Of a stretch of 14,260 nucleotides of DNA, positions 1 through 7,729 are shown one piece after another. Source of the DNA: an uncultured SAR324 cluster bacterium (GTDB taxonomy: Bacteria > SAR324 > NAC60-12); the NCBI GenBank assembly GCA_902562015.1, contig CACERX010000034.1, positions 1-14,260 of the forward strand, in the 5' to 3' direction. The translations under genes were made by a program, and so were the position numbers. Position 1 is the stretch's first letter; the number at the start of each line of letters is the position of its first letter. The notes under the pieces are model-generated. The model worked only from the letters and a program-made list of their open reading frames with translations, searched no databases and had not been told where the DNA came from.

Positions 1-648
1 CCTTTTGCTGAAACAATTGAAGAAGCAGAAGAGCTTGCGCAATTATCAAGTGATAACAATGTTAATCTACAAATTGGTCACCTAGAAAGATTTAATCCGG
101 TTTTTGCTGAATTTAAGCAATTGATTGATAAGCCGATATTCATTGAAAACATACGTATCGCACCTTTCCCTAAACGTGGGACTGATGTTGATGTTATTCT
201 GGATTTGATGATTCATGATATTGATTTAGTTTTGGCAGCAGTGGGTGAATTCCCCAAAACAGTAGAAGGAATAGGTGTAAAATTTGTCACATCAAGTTCT
301 GATCTTGCTAAAGCCCGACTACGTTTTCCATGCGGCTGCATTGCAGATTTAACCGCAAGCCGAATTTCTGATAAAGCAGAGCGAAAAATGCGAATTTTTC
401 AGGCAGGACTTTATCTTTCACTCGATTATGCAAGCGGGAAAGCACGTAAGCTTAAAATAGATTCCTCAGAAATACCCGATCCGGAAAAACTTAATCCTGA
501 AGAATTTAAACTTGAAAAAGGGGACGCATTAATGGATGAAATTCAGAGTTTTTTGGCAGCAATACAGAAAAATACCCCAACATTGGTCAGTGCTGAAGAT
601 GGTCTTAATGCCATGAAAGTTGCCTGGCAAATAAAAAACCAGCTATAG
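1..648 (+). CDS. Gfo/Idh/MocA-family oxidoreductase, 5' end outside the window
   Basis: This is the C-terminal 215 residues of an NAD(P)-dependent oxidoreductase of the Gfo/Idh/MocA family. The frame is open from base 1, so the gene begins upstream; the TTG at 121 is internal. The motif QIGHLERFNP (about residues 25-34 of the visible part) is the usual end of the Rossmann domain. The helix with DLMIHDIDLVL carries the His-Asp pair typical of the family's active site. The rest is the alpha/beta substrate-binding domain. The substrate cannot be read from sequence. It lies 8 bases upstream of an LptF-type permease. In many Gram-negatives such oxidoreductases sit among lipid A genes (lpxA, lpxI, lpxB), so a role in envelope sugar metabolism is plausible but inferred. 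The family call is secure; the function is open. Confidence 0.88.
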   Translation, partial: PFAETIEEAEELAQLSSDNNVNLQIGHLERFNPVFAEFKQLIDKPIFIENIRIAPFPKRGTDVDVILDLMIHDIDLVLAAVGEFPKTVEGIGVKFVTSSSDLAKARLRFPCGCIADLTASRISDKAERKMRIFQAGLYLSLDYASGKARKLKIDSSEIPDPEKLNPEEFKLEKGDALMDEIQSFLAAIQKNTPTLVSAEDGLNAMKVAWQIKNQL

Positions 649-656
649 AAAATTAG

Positions 657-1757
657 ATGCTTTTATTTCGTTCTATATTTTTTCAACTGGTCCTCCCATT
701 TATGATGGCTCTGGGAATTTTAACTTTTATACTTTCTATGGAAACAGTTTACCGACTCATACATTTGATTGTGGAAAGGGGCGTCAGCGTATTTAGTGTA
801 GGAATGATGCTTCTTTACCGCCTACCACAATTTTTATCAGTTACACTGCCTCTGGCAATTGTAATAGCCTGTGTGGTATTAATGGTTCGTTTATCTACAG
901 ATTATGAAATATCAGCAATGAACGCAATGGGTATAAGCATTTGGGAAATAGGAAGGCCATTTTTTCTATTTGGATTTATAATAACCACAATTGATTTATT
1001 CATAACTCTCTGGCTGCAACCTGCTGGATATGCAGCTTTTGAAGAAGAAAAATTAATGATTCTTAAAACACAAACTGCAAAAACTATCCAACCATTAGTC
1101 CTCAATTTTGATTTTCCAGGCAAGGTTTTACATGTACAGGAGAAAGATAAAAATGAAGAACTAATTGGAGTATTTATTACAGAAAAAGATCTTAGATCCG
1201 ATTCAATGGTGACACTTGCAGACCGTGGTCGTATTAAAGTCCGCAGCGGTGAAAGGGATTTGATTTTACATCTTGAAGATGGACTTATTCACTCCCAGAG
1301 CTCTACAGATAATTACAGAACAGTAGCATTTGAGCAATTCCATTATATATTCCGTCCGCCACAAATAGTCACCGCGAATGAAGGAGGTCATATATGGGGA
1401 GTCCCCACAAATTCTCTTTTAAAGAACACCAGCCAGTCTGCTCAAATGGAATTTTTTTTAAGGCTTACTACCCCCTGGGCTTGTCTTGCGTTCTCTGTGG
1501 CAATAATTCCACTGGGTTTAATCAATCCTAGACGCGGAAGATCTGGAGCATATTTGAGAGGGTTGATTCTGGTAGTCATATACTACATTCTGTGGTTGGG
1601 AGCAAAAGAGATGACCATGTACATGAATTATCAACCTCAAGTTCTGTGGTTGCCTCCACTGCTGATTGGACTTTTTGGCATTTATAGCTTATACAGAAGT
1701 AATTTGAATCTGCAAATAATTTGGGCATTCCCAAACATTAAGAAAAAACTGGAGTAA
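657..1757 (+). CDS. lptF: LptF/LptG-family LPS export permease, most like LptF
   Basis: Inner-membrane permease of the YjgP/YjgQ family (366 aa, the usual length). With LptG and the ATPase LptB it extracts LPS from the inner membrane and passes it to LptC/LptA. The layout is typical: about three N-terminal membrane segments (roughly residues 8-30, 55-78, 97-118), a periplasmic beta-rich domain (about 125-250), and three C-terminal segments (about 268-290, 298-318, 328-345). The stretch LSTDYEISAMNAMGIS matches the conserved cytoplasmic loop thought to contact the ATPase. The positively charged NPRRGRSGAYLRG before the fifth segment looks more like LptF than LptG. No second paralogue is in the window. 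Eight bases separate it from the oxidoreductase and 39 from lolA, which suggests one transcript. The ATG at 657 lacks a clear Shine-Dalgarno. The LptF versus LptG choice is less certain than the family. Confidence 0.88.
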   Translation: MLLFRSIFFQLVLPFMMALGILTFILSMETVYRLIHLIVERGVSVFSVGMMLLYRLPQFLSVTLPLAIVIACVVLMVRLSTDYEISAMNAMGISIWEIGRPFFLFGFIITTIDLFITLWLQPAGYAAFEEEKLMILKTQTAKTIQPLVLNFDFPGKVLHVQEKDKNEELIGVFITEKDLRSDSMVTLADRGRIKVRSGERDLILHLEDGLIHSQSSTDNYRTVAFEQFHYIFRPPQIVTANEGGHIWGVPTNSLLKNTSQSAQMEFFLRLTTPWACLAFSVAIIPLGLINPRRGRSGAYLRGLILVVIYYILWLGAKEMTMYMNYQPQVLWLPPLLIGLFGIYSLYRSNLNLQIIWAFPNIKKKLE

Positions 1758-1796
1758 CTAAAATTAGTAGAAATCTTTAACATTGAGCAACATAAG

Positions 1797-2453
1797 ATGA
1801 AATATTTTTGGATAATATTAACTTATTTGTTATTTTTGGGATCAGTCAGTCAACTGATTGCGGAAGAAAATAACTTGATAGATGTTATACAGAAACAGTA
1901 TCAAAGTATTCGTAGTTTTTCTGGACGCTTTATACAGTCAAGTCATCATGCAGATACAGATACAGGACCGAAGATAGCTGAAGGACTTGTTTCTTATAAA
2001 CGACCTGCGAAAATGCATTGGCTTTATGAGTCTCCGGAAGAACAACTACTTGTAACAAATGGACAGACAATTTGGCTTTATGATCCATTGCTGGAAAATG
2101 TGACTGTTCAAAAATTAGAGAAAATAACAGAAGGCACTGCACTTTCTTTTTTACTTGGGTTAGGTAACTTAAAAGCTGATTTTATTCACAGGGGAATTAG
2201 CAAAAACTTGCTGGTTGGTCAAGACGGATTAACCGTAGAATTGGAACCAAAAAAATCGACAGCCAATTTAGCCTTTATCCAGTTAAATGTACATCCTGAA
2301 ACATATAATTTTCAGACAATTGCTTTGATGGATCGGCAGAATAACTTCCGAACAATTAAACTGATGGACATGAAATACAATCTTGAAATTGAAGATAATT
2401 TTTTTGAATTCACAATCTCAAAGGATATGGAGGTAATTGAGTCAGGAAATTAA
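1797..2453 (+). CDS. lolA: Outer-membrane lipoprotein carrier protein LolA
   Basis: Periplasmic chaperone that takes lipoproteins from the LolCDE exporter to the outer-membrane acceptor. It has 218 aa, close to the family norm of about 200. An N-terminal signal peptide is clear: Lys2, a hydrophobic core (about residues 4-20), and a likely cleavage site after LIA at residue 22. The mature part shows the LolA pattern: IRSFSGRFIQ, then EGLVSYKRPAKMHWLYESPEEQ (given as KRPAKMHWLY, about residues 67-76), then TNGQTIWLYDP, the strands of the half-barrel that binds acyl chains. It follows the LptF-type gene by 39 bases, so two envelope transport functions are probably co-transcribed. No LolB or LolCDE gene is visible. 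The upstream bases hold no strong Shine-Dalgarno, but the signal peptide fixes the start. Confidence 0.93.
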   Translation: MKYFWIILTYLLFLGSVSQLIAEENNLIDVIQKQYQSIRSFSGRFIQSSHHADTDTGPKIAEGLVSYKRPAKMHWLYESPEEQLLVTNGQTIWLYDPLLENVTVQKLEKITEGTALSFLLGLGNLKADFIHRGISKNLLVGQDGLTVELEPKKSTANLAFIQLNVHPETYNFQTIALMDRQNNFRTIKLMDMKYNLEIEDNFFEFTISKDMEVIESGN

Positions 2454-2456
2454 TTT

Positions 2457-2517
2457 TGGTCTTTTTAAGCATGATATTTTAAAAGGACATATATCATTAA
2501 CATAAAATTTAAGACCA
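2457..2517 (+). terminator. Nested inverted repeat after lolA, possible terminator
   Basis: An outer pair TGGTCTT (2457-2463) and AAGACCA (2511-2517) encloses an inner pair ATGATAT (2471-2477) and ATATCAT (2491-2497), both perfect. Two T-rich tracts follow (2520-2524 and about 2530-2535). It starts 3 bases after the lolA stop and ends 57 bases before the permease gene. This could be a 3' hairpin ending the lptF-lolA transcript. The stem is AT-rich and interrupted, so termination strength is uncertain. Confidence 0.4.
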
Positions 2518-2574
2518 GCTTTTTAAATGTTTTTTCTCGTACAAGTCAATTTAAAAACAAATACCTGAATCTTA

Positions 2575-4632
2575 ATGCTTAAAAAAGAACTGACATTGCT
2601 CAATGTGTATTGCATCGCCACAGGGACAACTTTGAGCGCAGGGTTTTTTCTGCTTCCCGGCATCGCCTTTAATGAGGCAGGGCCAGCTGTTATACTAAGC
2701 TATTTAATTGCAGCAATTCCATTGATACCAGCAATGTTCAGTATTGTAGAGCTTTCAACTGCAATGCCCCGAGCAGGTGGAGCTTATTATTTTCTTGATC
2801 GGAGCATGGGGCCTTTTGTTGGCACTATTGGAGGTTTGGGAACATGGCTTGCGCTGGTTTTAAAAACTGCTTTCGCCTTGATAGGTATGGGAGCATATCT
2901 AGGTATTTTCTGGACAGAAGTTCCAATAGTTACTTTGGCAGTTATTTTAGCAGTAGTTTTTGGCATCATAAATATTTTTGGAGCCAAAAAAACCGGTACG
3001 CTTCAGGTCCTAATGGTTTTTGCCTTATTGATAATTTTGACAACTTTCATCAGTAAAGGAATTCCAAGTATTAATTTTGAAAATTTTGATGGTTTTTTTA
3101 ATAAAGGAGGTGTTTCAATTTTTTCCACCGCAGGTCTTGTTTATATTAGTTATGTAGGTATTACAAACATTGCCAGTGTTTCGGAAGAAGTCAATAATCC
3201 TGAACGAAATCTGCCTTTGGGAGTGTTTCTTGCTATAGGTACTACAATTTTAATATATGCAGTGGGAACTACTATTATGGTTGGTGTGCTCCCTGCTGAA
3301 GAACTGGCATCTGACTTAACTCCTGTCGCCTCAGCCTCTTACATGTTGTTTGGTGAATGGGGTAAAATCGGTTTAACTGCAGCAGCAGTTATTGCTTTTG
3401 CCTCAGTCGCAAATGCAGGTATTTTGAGTGCATCACGTTATCCACTAGCTATGAGCCGTGATCACCTTATTCCTAAAGGTTTTTCCAAACTGACTCAACG
3501 AAATATCCCAGTTTACGGAATTGCTGTAACAGTGGGCTTGATTATCTTACTTGTGCTTTATTTCGACATTGCCAGCATAGCCAAGCTTGCCAGTGCATTT
3601 CAACTTCTTATTTTTGCCCTAATTTGTTCAGCAGTTATTGTAATGCGCGAAAGCAAAATTGAGGCATATGACCCAAGTTTTAATTCCCCCTTTTATCCGT
3701 GGATGCAGATTTTTGGAGTCCTTGCCCCATTGTGGCTGATAGCAGAAATGGGATTTGTTCCAATATTATTTTCTTTGGCACTCTTCACAGTTGGAACTAT
3801 CTGGTATGTTTCCTATGCGCGAGAAAAGGTAGTACGTTCAGGTGCAATTTATCATTTATTTGCCCGCCTTGGTAAACAAAGATTTGAAGGCCTTGACCGT
3901 GAATTGCGCGGTATAATGAAAGAAAAAGGCGTGCGCGAGGAAGATCCATTTGATGAAATAGTGACTCGAGCAGTAGTAATAGAATTTTCAAGTGAAATAA
4001 CATTTGAGGAAATTTCACATAATATTTCAAATCAGTTTGCTAACAGAATTGGATTTGGCGCTGAAGAGCTGGAACAAAGGTTTTTGGAAGGAAGCAGAAC
4101 TGGGGCAACACCAATTTCTTACGGTGCGGCATTGCCGCATATACGACTACCGAGAATTGAGAAGGCCGAAATGATATTAGTCCGTACAATTCGACCATGC
4201 TTTGTTAAGGCTATTAATTTTTCAGGCAAAACTTCAATGCAAGGTCCCATCCATGCTTTTTTCTTTTTAGTAAGTCCCAATGAGAATCCTAGGCAACACC
4301 TGAGGATACTGGCTCAAATCGCAGGCAGTGTTGATGATGAAAATTTTATCAAGGACTGGATGGATGCATCTGATGATCAGGAATTAAAGGAAATTTTACT
4401 GCGAGATGAACGCTTTTTTTCGCTTACAATTAGAAAAAATCCACCATCTTCTAAATTAATTGGGAACTCCCTAAGGGATATTAGCATGCCTGAAGGATGT
4501 CTCGTTGCACTAATTCGACGAAAAGGAGAAACAATCGTTCCTCGTGGTCTTACAGAATTAATGGAGGGGGATAGATTAACAATAATAGGTGACGCAAAGG
4601 GAATTGAACAATTGATCCACGAATACAATTAA
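2575..4632 (+). CDS. APC-superfamily permease fused to PTS EIIA-like and TrkA-C-like domains
   Basis: A 685-residue three-part protein. Residues 1 to about 415 are an APC-superfamily amino acid or polyamine transporter of about 12 membrane segments, with the GTTLSAGFFLLPG motif in the first helix and SEEVNNPERNLP in a cytoplasmic loop. Residues about 457-605 resemble a PTS EIIA type-2 (fructose/mannitol or PtsN) domain. RTGATPISYGAALPHIRLP matches its active-site loop, with the phospho-acceptor His at residue 522. Residues about 615-685 resemble a TrkA-C (RCK C-terminal) ligand-binding domain (LIGNSLRDI, VPRGLTELMEGDRLTIIG). The tail should be cytoplasmic and regulatory, coupling transport to phosphorylation state or a small ligand; this is inferred. 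Substrate unknown. No EI, HPr, EIIB or EIIC is in the window. It begins after a 121-base gap and ends 4 bases before rph, so it may head the next operon. No clear Shine-Dalgarno precedes the ATG. Confidence 0.88.
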   Translation: MLKKELTLLNVYCIATGTTLSAGFFLLPGIAFNEAGPAVILSYLIAAIPLIPAMFSIVELSTAMPRAGGAYYFLDRSMGPFVGTIGGLGTWLALVLKTAFALIGMGAYLGIFWTEVPIVTLAVILAVVFGIINIFGAKKTGTLQVLMVFALLIILTTFISKGIPSINFENFDGFFNKGGVSIFSTAGLVYISYVGITNIASVSEEVNNPERNLPLGVFLAIGTTILIYAVGTTIMVGVLPAEELASDLTPVASASYMLFGEWGKIGLTAAAVIAFASVANAGILSASRYPLAMSRDHLIPKGFSKLTQRNIPVYGIAVTVGLIILLVLYFDIASIAKLASAFQLLIFALICSAVIVMRESKIEAYDPSFNSPFYPWMQIFGVLAPLWLIAEMGFVPILFSLALFTVGTIWYVSYAREKVVRSGAIYHLFARLGKQRFEGLDRELRGIMKEKGVREEDPFDEIVTRAVVIEFSSEITFEEISHNISNQFANRIGFGAEELEQRFLEGSRTGATPISYGAALPHIRLPRIEKAEMILVRTIRPCFVKAINFSGKTSMQGPIHAFFFLVSPNENPRQHLRILAQIAGSVDDENFIKDWMDASDDQELKEILLRDERFFSLTIRKNPPSSKLIGNSLRDISMPEGCLVALIRRKGETIVPRGLTELMEGDRLTIIGDAKGIEQLIHEYN

Positions 4633-4636
4633 CTTA

Positions 4637-5380
4637 ATGAAAATTAATACTCGATCGGACGGCAGAGCAGACAACGAATTACGTCCTCTTATAATCACTC
4701 CGGATTATACAAAGTATGCAGAAGGATCGGTGCTTACCTGTTGTGGGAATACTAAAGTAATTTGCACAGCATCAGTAGAAAACAAAGTTCCTCATTGGCT
4801 TTTGGATGAACATAATAATCCAAGACACGGCTGGATAACAGCAGAATACGGCATGCTGCCTAGATCAACAGGCTTTCGTCGAAGCAGAGAAACAGAGACT
4901 CAAGGTCGCACACATGAGATCCAACGCCTGATAGGACGCTCTCTACGTTCTGCAACAAATCTCTATTCACTTGAGAATTACACTATCTGGATTGACTGCG
5001 ACGTAATACAGGCTGACGGGGGAACACGAACTGCTTCAATCACCGGCGGATTTGTAGCTTTGATTTATGCACTAAGAAAAATGCATGAAAAGGGAGATAT
5101 CAAAGAGTTCCCAATAAAAGAATTCCTTGCAGCTATCAGTGTTGGTATTGTTAAACAGCAACCTGTTTTAGATTTGAATTATGATGAGGACAAAAATGCA
5201 GAAGTTGATATGAATGTTGTAATGCTTAGTTCAGGAAAATTTGTAGAAGTACAGGGCACTGCAGAAGGAAGGACCTATTCAAGACAACAGTTAAACACAA
5301 TGCTTGATTTAGCAGAACAAGGAATTCGTTCAAATATTGATTCACAAAAGGAAGTGCTTGGAAACAATCTTGCCGGCTAA
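4637..5380 (+). CDS. rph: Ribonuclease PH
   Basis: Phosphate-dependent 3'-5' exoribonuclease that trims the 3' ends of tRNA precursors and other RNAs, normally as a hexamer. It has 247 aa, against about 240 for the family. The N-terminus RSDGRADNELRP is diagnostic. GRTHEIQRLIGRSLR (from residue 90) holds the phosphate-binding Arg (residue 91). DCDVIQADGGTRTASITGG (residues 120-138) is the family signature with the second phosphate-contacting Arg at 131. EVDMNVVM (about residues 190-197) carries acidic residues of the metal site. All key positions look intact. It starts 4 bases after the permease stop, so the two are probably translated from one message, although the AATTAACTTA before the ATG offers no Shine-Dalgarno. 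Function is secure. Confidence 0.96.
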   Translation: MKINTRSDGRADNELRPLIITPDYTKYAEGSVLTCCGNTKVICTASVENKVPHWLLDEHNNPRHGWITAEYGMLPRSTGFRRSRETETQGRTHEIQRLIGRSLRSATNLYSLENYTIWIDCDVIQADGGTRTASITGGFVALIYALRKMHEKGDIKEFPIKEFLAAISVGIVKQQPVLDLNYDEDKNAEVDMNVVMLSSGKFVEVQGTAEGRTYSRQQLNTMLDLAEQGIRSNIDSQKEVLGNNLAG

Positions 5381-5399
5381 TTTTTTCTAAATCCTTACT

Positions 5400-6224
5400 A
5401 TGTACCCATACATTTTTACAGTTGAGATCCCATGGTTTAACATTACCCTTGAGCCAAGGTACTATGGATTATTTTACGCCATCGCAGTATTAATCGGTTC
5501 CAGAATTGTACTTTCAGAAATTAAAAGGCGACGAATAAATCTCCAAGAAGATGAAGCTCTTAACATGACACTACTTATTTTTCTGGCAGGTTTGATTGGA
5601 GGTCGTGTGTATGAGGTAATTTTTGAATGGTCTAATTATTACAGTTTTCAGCCATTCTGGAAAACGTTTGCTATATGGGAAGGTGGATTAGCAATACACG
5701 GTGCCATTATAGGTGGAATTCTCTCTCTTTTAATTTTTTGTAGGATAAAAAATATTTCATTGGCTGCAATGCTTGACATCGGTGCACTTTGCATGATTAT
5801 GGGACAGACAATAGGACGCTGGGGGAATTTCACAAATGGAGAAGCAGCTGGTCCCAAAACCGATTTTTGGACAGGGATAGTTTTTCCTGAAGGTACAGCC
5901 ATAGATCATTATGCAAATGGTTCACCTGTACATCCTACAATGATTTATGAATCGCTGGGAAACTTCTTGATCCTGGTGTTACTTTGGAAACTTCGTATGA
6001 AGAATTATCGCCCCGGAATGCTGGGTGCCGTTTATTTGCTGACATATTCAATTCTGCGTTCACTCTTAACACCTCTTCGAATGGACAACCAGTATTTTAT
6101 TATAGCAGACACTATTTATATTGCTGCATATACCATAAGCATAATTATGTTTTCTGCAGGAATTATTTGGATCTATATAAACAAACTTTGGTTTCAAGAT
6201 GAAAACCTAATTAGAAAAAAATGA
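5400..6224 (+). CDS. lgt: Prolipoprotein diacylglyceryl transferase Lgt
   Basis: Inner-membrane enzyme that moves diacylglyceryl from phosphatidylglycerol to the lipobox cysteine of prolipoproteins, the first lipoprotein maturation step. It has 274 aa with about seven membrane segments. The signature GRWGNFTNGE (residues 139-148) is present. Residues equivalent to E. coli Tyr26, His103, Arg143, Asn146, Glu151 and Gly154 appear as Tyr22, His100, Arg140, Asn143, Glu148 and Gly151. In the C-terminal motif, usually R-x3-E-x2-R (E. coli Arg239 and Glu243), this protein reads RSLLTPLR (residues 220-227): both arginines are kept but the glutamate is Thr224. It follows rph by 19 bases and overlaps cbiB by 4. 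Its product class links to lolA upstream. The identification is firm; the effect of the Glu-to-Thr change is unknown. Confidence 0.95.
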   Translation: MYPYIFTVEIPWFNITLEPRYYGLFYAIAVLIGSRIVLSEIKRRRINLQEDEALNMTLLIFLAGLIGGRVYEVIFEWSNYYSFQPFWKTFAIWEGGLAIHGAIIGGILSLLIFCRIKNISLAAMLDIGALCMIMGQTIGRWGNFTNGEAAGPKTDFWTGIVFPEGTAIDHYANGSPVHPTMIYESLGNFLILVLLWKLRMKNYRPGMLGAVYLLTYSILRSLLTPLRMDNQYFIIADTIYIAAYTISIIMFSAGIIWIYINKLWFQDENLIRKK

Positions 6225-7222
6225 ATTTTGATTTAGTAGAACTTCTTACACATCCTGCCTTAATGCTGTTAATGATTCTGGGGCTAGACCTGATTTTTGG
6301 AGATCCAGTTTATGGTTTTCACCCCGTTAGAATGATAGGTAGTCTGATTTCATTTTATGAAACAGGACTAAGGCACTCAGGTTTGAATGGTAAATTCGGT
6401 GGTATTTTATTATCTCTTTTATTAATTTTAAGTACACTCCTTTTCAGTATGGGGATTTTCGAATTACTTAAATATTTACATTGGAGTTTGAGCTGGGTTT
6501 GGTATGTTTTTCTAGGATGGAGTTTTCTTGCTCTTGGAGATTTGTTAAAACATGCTCGACAGGTTGCAAATGCTATGGAAAAAGAAGATCTATCCCTCTC
6601 AAAAATAACTGTAGGTAGGCTTGTTGGAAGGGATACAAATTTGATGGATTTGCCTGCATGTGGACGTGCTACTGTTGAAAGTGTTGGTGAAAACTTTAAT
6701 GATGGTGTTATCGCCCCAATTTTCTATTTTTGTTTGTTTGGCATTCCCGGGATACTGGTATACAAAGTTGTTAATACCCTTGATTCAATGGTCGGATACA
6801 GAAATGAAAAATATCATGATTTTGGCTGGTTTAGTGCAAAACTTGATGATTTAATGAGCTTCTTGCCTGCCAGAATTAGCTGGCTATTCTTGTCAGGGGC
6901 AGCATTTTTTTACACTCAGCTGTCCGGAACTAATGCACTAAAGATAGGATGGAAAGATCATTTTAAACTGCCTAGTTTCAATGCCGGTTGGTGTGAAGCA
7001 ACTGTTGCAGGGGCACTTAAAATAAAACTGTGTGGCCCAATCTGGAGAAATGGCCGCTTGGCTCAAAATGTCTGGCTTGGAAGACAGGGAGACAGAGAAG
7101 GAGCTACTGTCAAAGATATTAAACTTGTAAACAGTCTTGCACTTACTTCATCTCTAATTGGATTCGGATTTACAATGATCATATTGTGTTTTTCCGGATT
7201 TCTCCCTTTTTTCAGCTCATGA
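6221..7222 (+). CDS. cbiB: Adenosylcobinamide-phosphate synthase CbiB/CobD
   Basis: Integral membrane enzyme that attaches (R)-1-amino-2-propanol phosphate, or a related aminoalcohol, to adenosylcobyric acid, giving adenosylcobinamide phosphate in cobalamin synthesis. It has 333 aa, against about 315-320 usually. Recognisable motifs are LDLIFGDPVYGFHPVRMIG (residues 22-40), VGRDTNLMD (135-143), ATVESVGENFNDGVIAP (150-166) and VNTLDSMVGY with KYHDFGWFSAKLDD (about 184-210). These are the family's conserved loops. Four or five hydrophobic segments are visible. The ATG overlaps the lgt stop in an ATGA, which favours translational coupling, and the gene overlaps cobU the same way. Beware the name: 'CobD' means this enzyme in some species and a decarboxylase in Salmonella. 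Confidence 0.95.
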   Translation: MNFDLVELLTHPALMLLMILGLDLIFGDPVYGFHPVRMIGSLISFYETGLRHSGLNGKFGGILLSLLLILSTLLFSMGIFELLKYLHWSLSWVWYVFLGWSFLALGDLLKHARQVANAMEKEDLSLSKITVGRLVGRDTNLMDLPACGRATVESVGENFNDGVIAPIFYFCLFGIPGILVYKVVNTLDSMVGYRNEKYHDFGWFSAKLDDLMSFLPARISWLFLSGAAFFYTQLSGTNALKIGWKDHFKLPSFNAGWCEATVAGALKIKLCGPIWRNGRLAQNVWLGRQGDREGATVKDIKLVNSLALTSSLIGFGFTMIILCFSGFLPFFSS

Positions 7223-7716
7223 AAATTCTAATAATAGGAGGAGTGAAAAGTGGTAAATCACGTTATGCAGAAAAACTAATCCTTGCGATGGCGAACGGAA
7301 TTAAGCCTGTGTATCTTGCTACATCGGAATTAAATGATTCTGAAATGAAAAAACGAATTACAAGCCACCGTCAGCGGCGTGGCAATAAATTTGAGACCTT
7401 AGAAGAACCCTTGTGTTTAGCTAGCGTACTGAGAAAGATTCAATGCCCTGTTCTTATAGAATGTTTAACAATGTGGCTCAATAATGCTCTACATCATAAA
7501 TATTCAGAAAGAAAAGTATTTGCTGAAATAAATAAATTGCTTTCGTTAGAATGTGATTTGGTCTTTGTAATAAATGAAGTGGGACTTGGGATAATTCCAG
7601 AAAATCCTTTAGCAAGAAAATTTTTGGACTTATCAGGTCGTGTTGCGCAAAAGCTCAGCGAATCATGCGACGAGGTTATCTGGTGCGTAGCTGGAAATAC
7701 AATTAAGATAAAATAG
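7219..7716 (+). CDS. cobU: Adenosylcobinamide kinase / adenosylcobinamide-phosphate guanylyltransferase
   Basis: Bifunctional CobU/CobP enzyme that phosphorylates adenosylcobinamide and transfers GMP to give adenosylcobinamide-GDP, the step after CbiB. It has 165 aa, slightly under the usual 170-180. The P-loop GGVKSGKS is at residues 7-14. RITSHRQRRGNKFETLEEP (46-64) holds the His (residue 50) expected to be guanylylated. VLIECLTMWLNN and VINEVGLGIIPENPLAR follow as in the family. The start is the ATG at 7219, overlapping the cbiB stop in an ATGA. A longer frame opening at 7186 is also possible but would add 11 residues before a canonical P-loop start. CobS and CobT are not in the window, so only part of the nucleotide-loop pathway is here. 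Confidence 0.94.
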   Translation: MKILIIGGVKSGKSRYAEKLILAMANGIKPVYLATSELNDSEMKKRITSHRQRRGNKFETLEEPLCLASVLRKIQCPVLIECLTMWLNNALHHKYSERKVFAEINKLLSLECDLVFVINEVGLGIIPENPLARKFLDLSGRVAQKLSESCDEVIWCVAGNTIKIK

Positions 7717-7729
7717 ATATTTAAAAATA

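Noticed and set aside
121..123. TTG at 121 as the start of the oxidoreductase
   Set aside because: The frame is open and clearly coding from base 1, including the conserved QIGHLERFNP, so the gene starts before the window.
7186..7218. Longer cobU frame from an ATG at 7186
   Set aside because: The extra 11 residues lie within the cbiB coding end, and the family begins right before the P-loop, as with the ATG at 7219.
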